From positions 1 to 15,972 of the forward strand of contig JAEZHS010000375.1 in assembly GCA_023436825.1 (NCBI GenBank): a DNA stretch of 15,972 nt. Reading direction: 5' to 3'. Both the position numbers and the translations under genes were made by a program. Every line of letters begins with the position of its first letter. Positions within the stretch are counted from its first letter, which is position 1. The notes beneath the pieces were generated by a model. The model searched no databases. It had not been told where the DNA came from and saw only the letters and a program-made list of their open reading frames with translations. This DNA is from Pseudomonadota bacterium (lineage in GTDB: Bacteria > Pseudomonadota > Alphaproteobacteria > Reyranellales > Reyranellaceae). This document shows positions 15,541-15,972 of the stretch, one piece after another.

Positions 15541-15972
15541 ATGGCAGAAAGGCTCCTCGGCGTCATATCGGCCCTGCCCGAGGAACTCGCCCATCTCAGC
15601 GACCGTTCGGGCCAGGTGCGGGAAATCGGCGGGTTCGCGTTCTGGCGCGGGGAGATCGCCGGCCGCGAGGCGGTTTTCGTCGAATCGGGCGCCGGCAAGG
15701 TCAATGCCGGCGTGGCGGCGTCGCTGCTGCTGGATCGTTTCGACTGTCGCGCGCTCCTGATGTGCGGCGTGGCGGGCGGCCTCGATCCGGCGCTGGGCGT
15801 CGGCGACATCGTGGTCGGCACCACCAATACCCAGCACGATTTCGGCGTGCACCGCGACGCCGGCTTTCACACCATCCAGCCCGGCAGCCGCCCGTCAAAG
15901 GGCGAGGAATGGGCGCCGGGCTATGCCGTGCCCGATGCGGTGGCGGCGCGCCCGCGCGCCCCCCGGCCGGGG
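15541..15972 (+). CDS. mtnN: 5'-methylthioadenosine/S-adenosylhomocysteine nucleosidase, 3'-truncated
   Basis: This frame opens at ATG 15541 and is still open at the window end (144 codons). It matches the N-terminal half of PNP/UDP-fold MTA/SAH nucleosidases, which cleave adenine from methylthioadenosine and S-adenosylhomocysteine in methionine salvage and methyl-cycle detoxification. Visible motifs are GVISALPEEL (7-16; Glu15 aligns with the catalytic acid Glu12 of the E. coli enzyme), ESGAGKVNAGVAASLL (48-63), CGVAGGLDPALGVGDIVVG (75-93) and THD-like TQHDFGV (97-103). The remaining catalytic Glu and Asp would lie beyond the edge. The last ten codons are almost pure G/C and read as Arg/Pro/Ala, which could be poor sequence at a contig end. 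A related nucleoside phosphorylase function cannot be wholly excluded. It is divergent from cysQ. Confidence 0.82.
   Translation, partial: MAERLLGVISALPEELAHLSDRSGQVREIGGFAFWRGEIAGREAVFVESGAGKVNAGVAASLLLDRFDCRALLMCGVAGGLDPALGVGDIVVGTTNTQHDFGVHRDAGFHTIQPGSRPSKGEEWAPGYAVPDAVAARPRAPRPG

Overview
The window is high-GC, densely coded DNA typical of a free-living alphaproteobacterium. It shows tightly packed genes, ATGA and GTGA stop/start overlaps, several GTG starts, and long palindromic intergenic repeats like those known from Bradyrhizobium/Reyranella-type genomes. The genus cannot be fixed from sequence alone. I count 15 protein genes: two cut by the window edges, and one short gene nested at the 3' end of a longer open frame. 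There are no RNA genes, CRISPR arrays, transposases or prophage genes.

Layout. (1) 1-3076, + strand: the end of a class III nucleotide cyclase carrying a C-terminal FHA domain, then a membrane Ser/Thr kinase, then a glycine-zipper lipoprotein translationally coupled to it. Together these read as a phospho-signalling unit reaching the cell envelope. The kinase C-terminus looks like a degenerate, probably periplasmic, staphylococcal-nuclease-like domain. (2) 3291-4444, + strand: an isocitrate lyase/PEP mutase family enzyme overlapping a small membrane protein. (3) 4463-6938: a MocR-type PLP-dependent regulator transcribed divergently from a DJ-1/PfpI protein and a RidA-family deaminase. This is a compact reactive-nitrogen or PLP-related cassette with candidate operator repeats in its divergent promoter. 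(4) 6996-7102: a long two-arm palindromic repeat. (5) 7162-8825, - strand: a CE4-type deacetylase coupled by a GTGA overlap to an SDR oxidoreductase. (6) 8951-10549, + strand: glucose-6-phosphate dehydrogenase (zwf), followed by hairpins where transcription converges. (7) 10740-15495, - strand: a run of cysQ, a Sua5-type tsaC, and two tandem FAD-linked D-2-hydroxyacid dehydrogenase paralogues. (8) 15541 to the end, + strand: the start of an MTA/SAH nucleosidase gene, divergent from cysQ.

The most unusual features are a (CT)16 microsatellite abutting the ribosome binding site of the first FAD dehydrogenase, the kinase fused to an SNase-like domain, loss of the usual substrate-binding lysine in one of the two dehydrogenase paralogues, and the MocR/DJ-1/RidA cassette. 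Most of the rest is housekeeping metabolism. All functional calls rest on motif recognition by eye; no database search was run.
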